NCBI GenBank assembly: GCA_036509315.1
Contig: DATCFU010000027.1
Coordinates: 1-30,996, forward strand
Length of the DNA: 30,996 nucleotides
Direction of reading: 5' to 3'
From: PALSA-607 sp036509315
Lineage (GTDB): Bacteria; Actinomycetota; Actinomycetes; Acidothermales; Acidothermaceae
The position numbers and the translations under genes are program-made. Each line of letters starts with the position of its first letter. The first letter of the stretch is position 1. The notes beneath the pieces are model-generated. The model was not told the DNA's origin. It saw only the letters and a list, made by a program, of their open reading frames with translations, and made no database searches. Shown here piece by piece: positions 30,943 through 30,996 of this stretch.

Positions 30943-30996
30943 GGCGAACCACGGACGACCAACCGACCGAGGCCCTGTTGACGCCGTCGGCGCCTC

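Overview
The window reads as high-GC actinobacterial chromosome carrying one integrated mobile element. Signs of an actinomycete are GC-rich codons, many GTG and TTG starts, gene pairs overlapping by four bases (ATGA or GTGA), a complete treX-treY-treZ trehalose set, a LigC-type ATP-dependent DNA ligase, a lipoprotein L,D-transpeptidase, and a tRNA-Cys/tRNA-Val pair. The sequence does not fix the genus.

Chromosomal part, about 1-14888. At the left edge lies a truncated TetR regulator (-) with a perfect palindrome just before its start, divergent from a small ABM-like gene (+). Next is a tightly coupled minus-strand operon, treX-treY-treZ-ribD-like-ligC (8691 down to 650), which converts glycogen or maltooligosaccharides to trehalose and adds a reductase and a DNA ligase. 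A 387-base divergent region with three tandem imperfect repeats of about 25 bp separates treX from a lipoprotein L,D-transpeptidase (+). Then come a GNAT-like gene and a membrane GGDEF-EAL gene (both -, overlapping by four bases) and a small four-helix membrane protein (+).

Integrated element, 14889-30750 (about 15.8 kb). It is bounded by a 28-bp exact direct repeat that is the 3' end of the tRNA-Val(GAC) gene at 30727-30798. A tyrosine integrase sits next to attL. TCTGGCACG motifs, paired at 11-bp spacing, lie just inside both ends and look like integrase arm sites. A rightward run of small genes overlapping by four bases follows: integrase, unknown, Xis-like HTH, unknown, DUF3631 ATPase, SWIM zinc-finger protein, two unknowns, second HTH, unknown, unknown, HNH nuclease. 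I see no capsid, portal, terminase, FtsK/TraB transfer or classical Rep gene, so it looks like a satellite-type or otherwise non-autonomous integrative element rather than a full prophage or an actinomycete ICE.

The middle of the element (21.2-27.8 kb) is cargo of mixed orientation: a 780-residue membrane and extracellular fusion protein, a DUF3892 protein, an XRE-type regulator, a PH-like/SHOCT protein, zinc-ribbon and proline-tryptophan-rich membrane proteins, and two paralogous zinc-ribbon genes that both appear frame-broken. The right end is a leftward operon with a Cys-rich small protein, a DUF6907 protein, a 50-residue protein and two overlapping tyrosine recombinases, the first interrupted by a single-base frameshift. 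Intact tRNA-Val and tRNA-Cys genes close the window.

The most noteworthy unexplained signals are the tandem recombinase module, a hairpin leader shared by two element genes, and the paired frame-broken zinc-ribbon genes.
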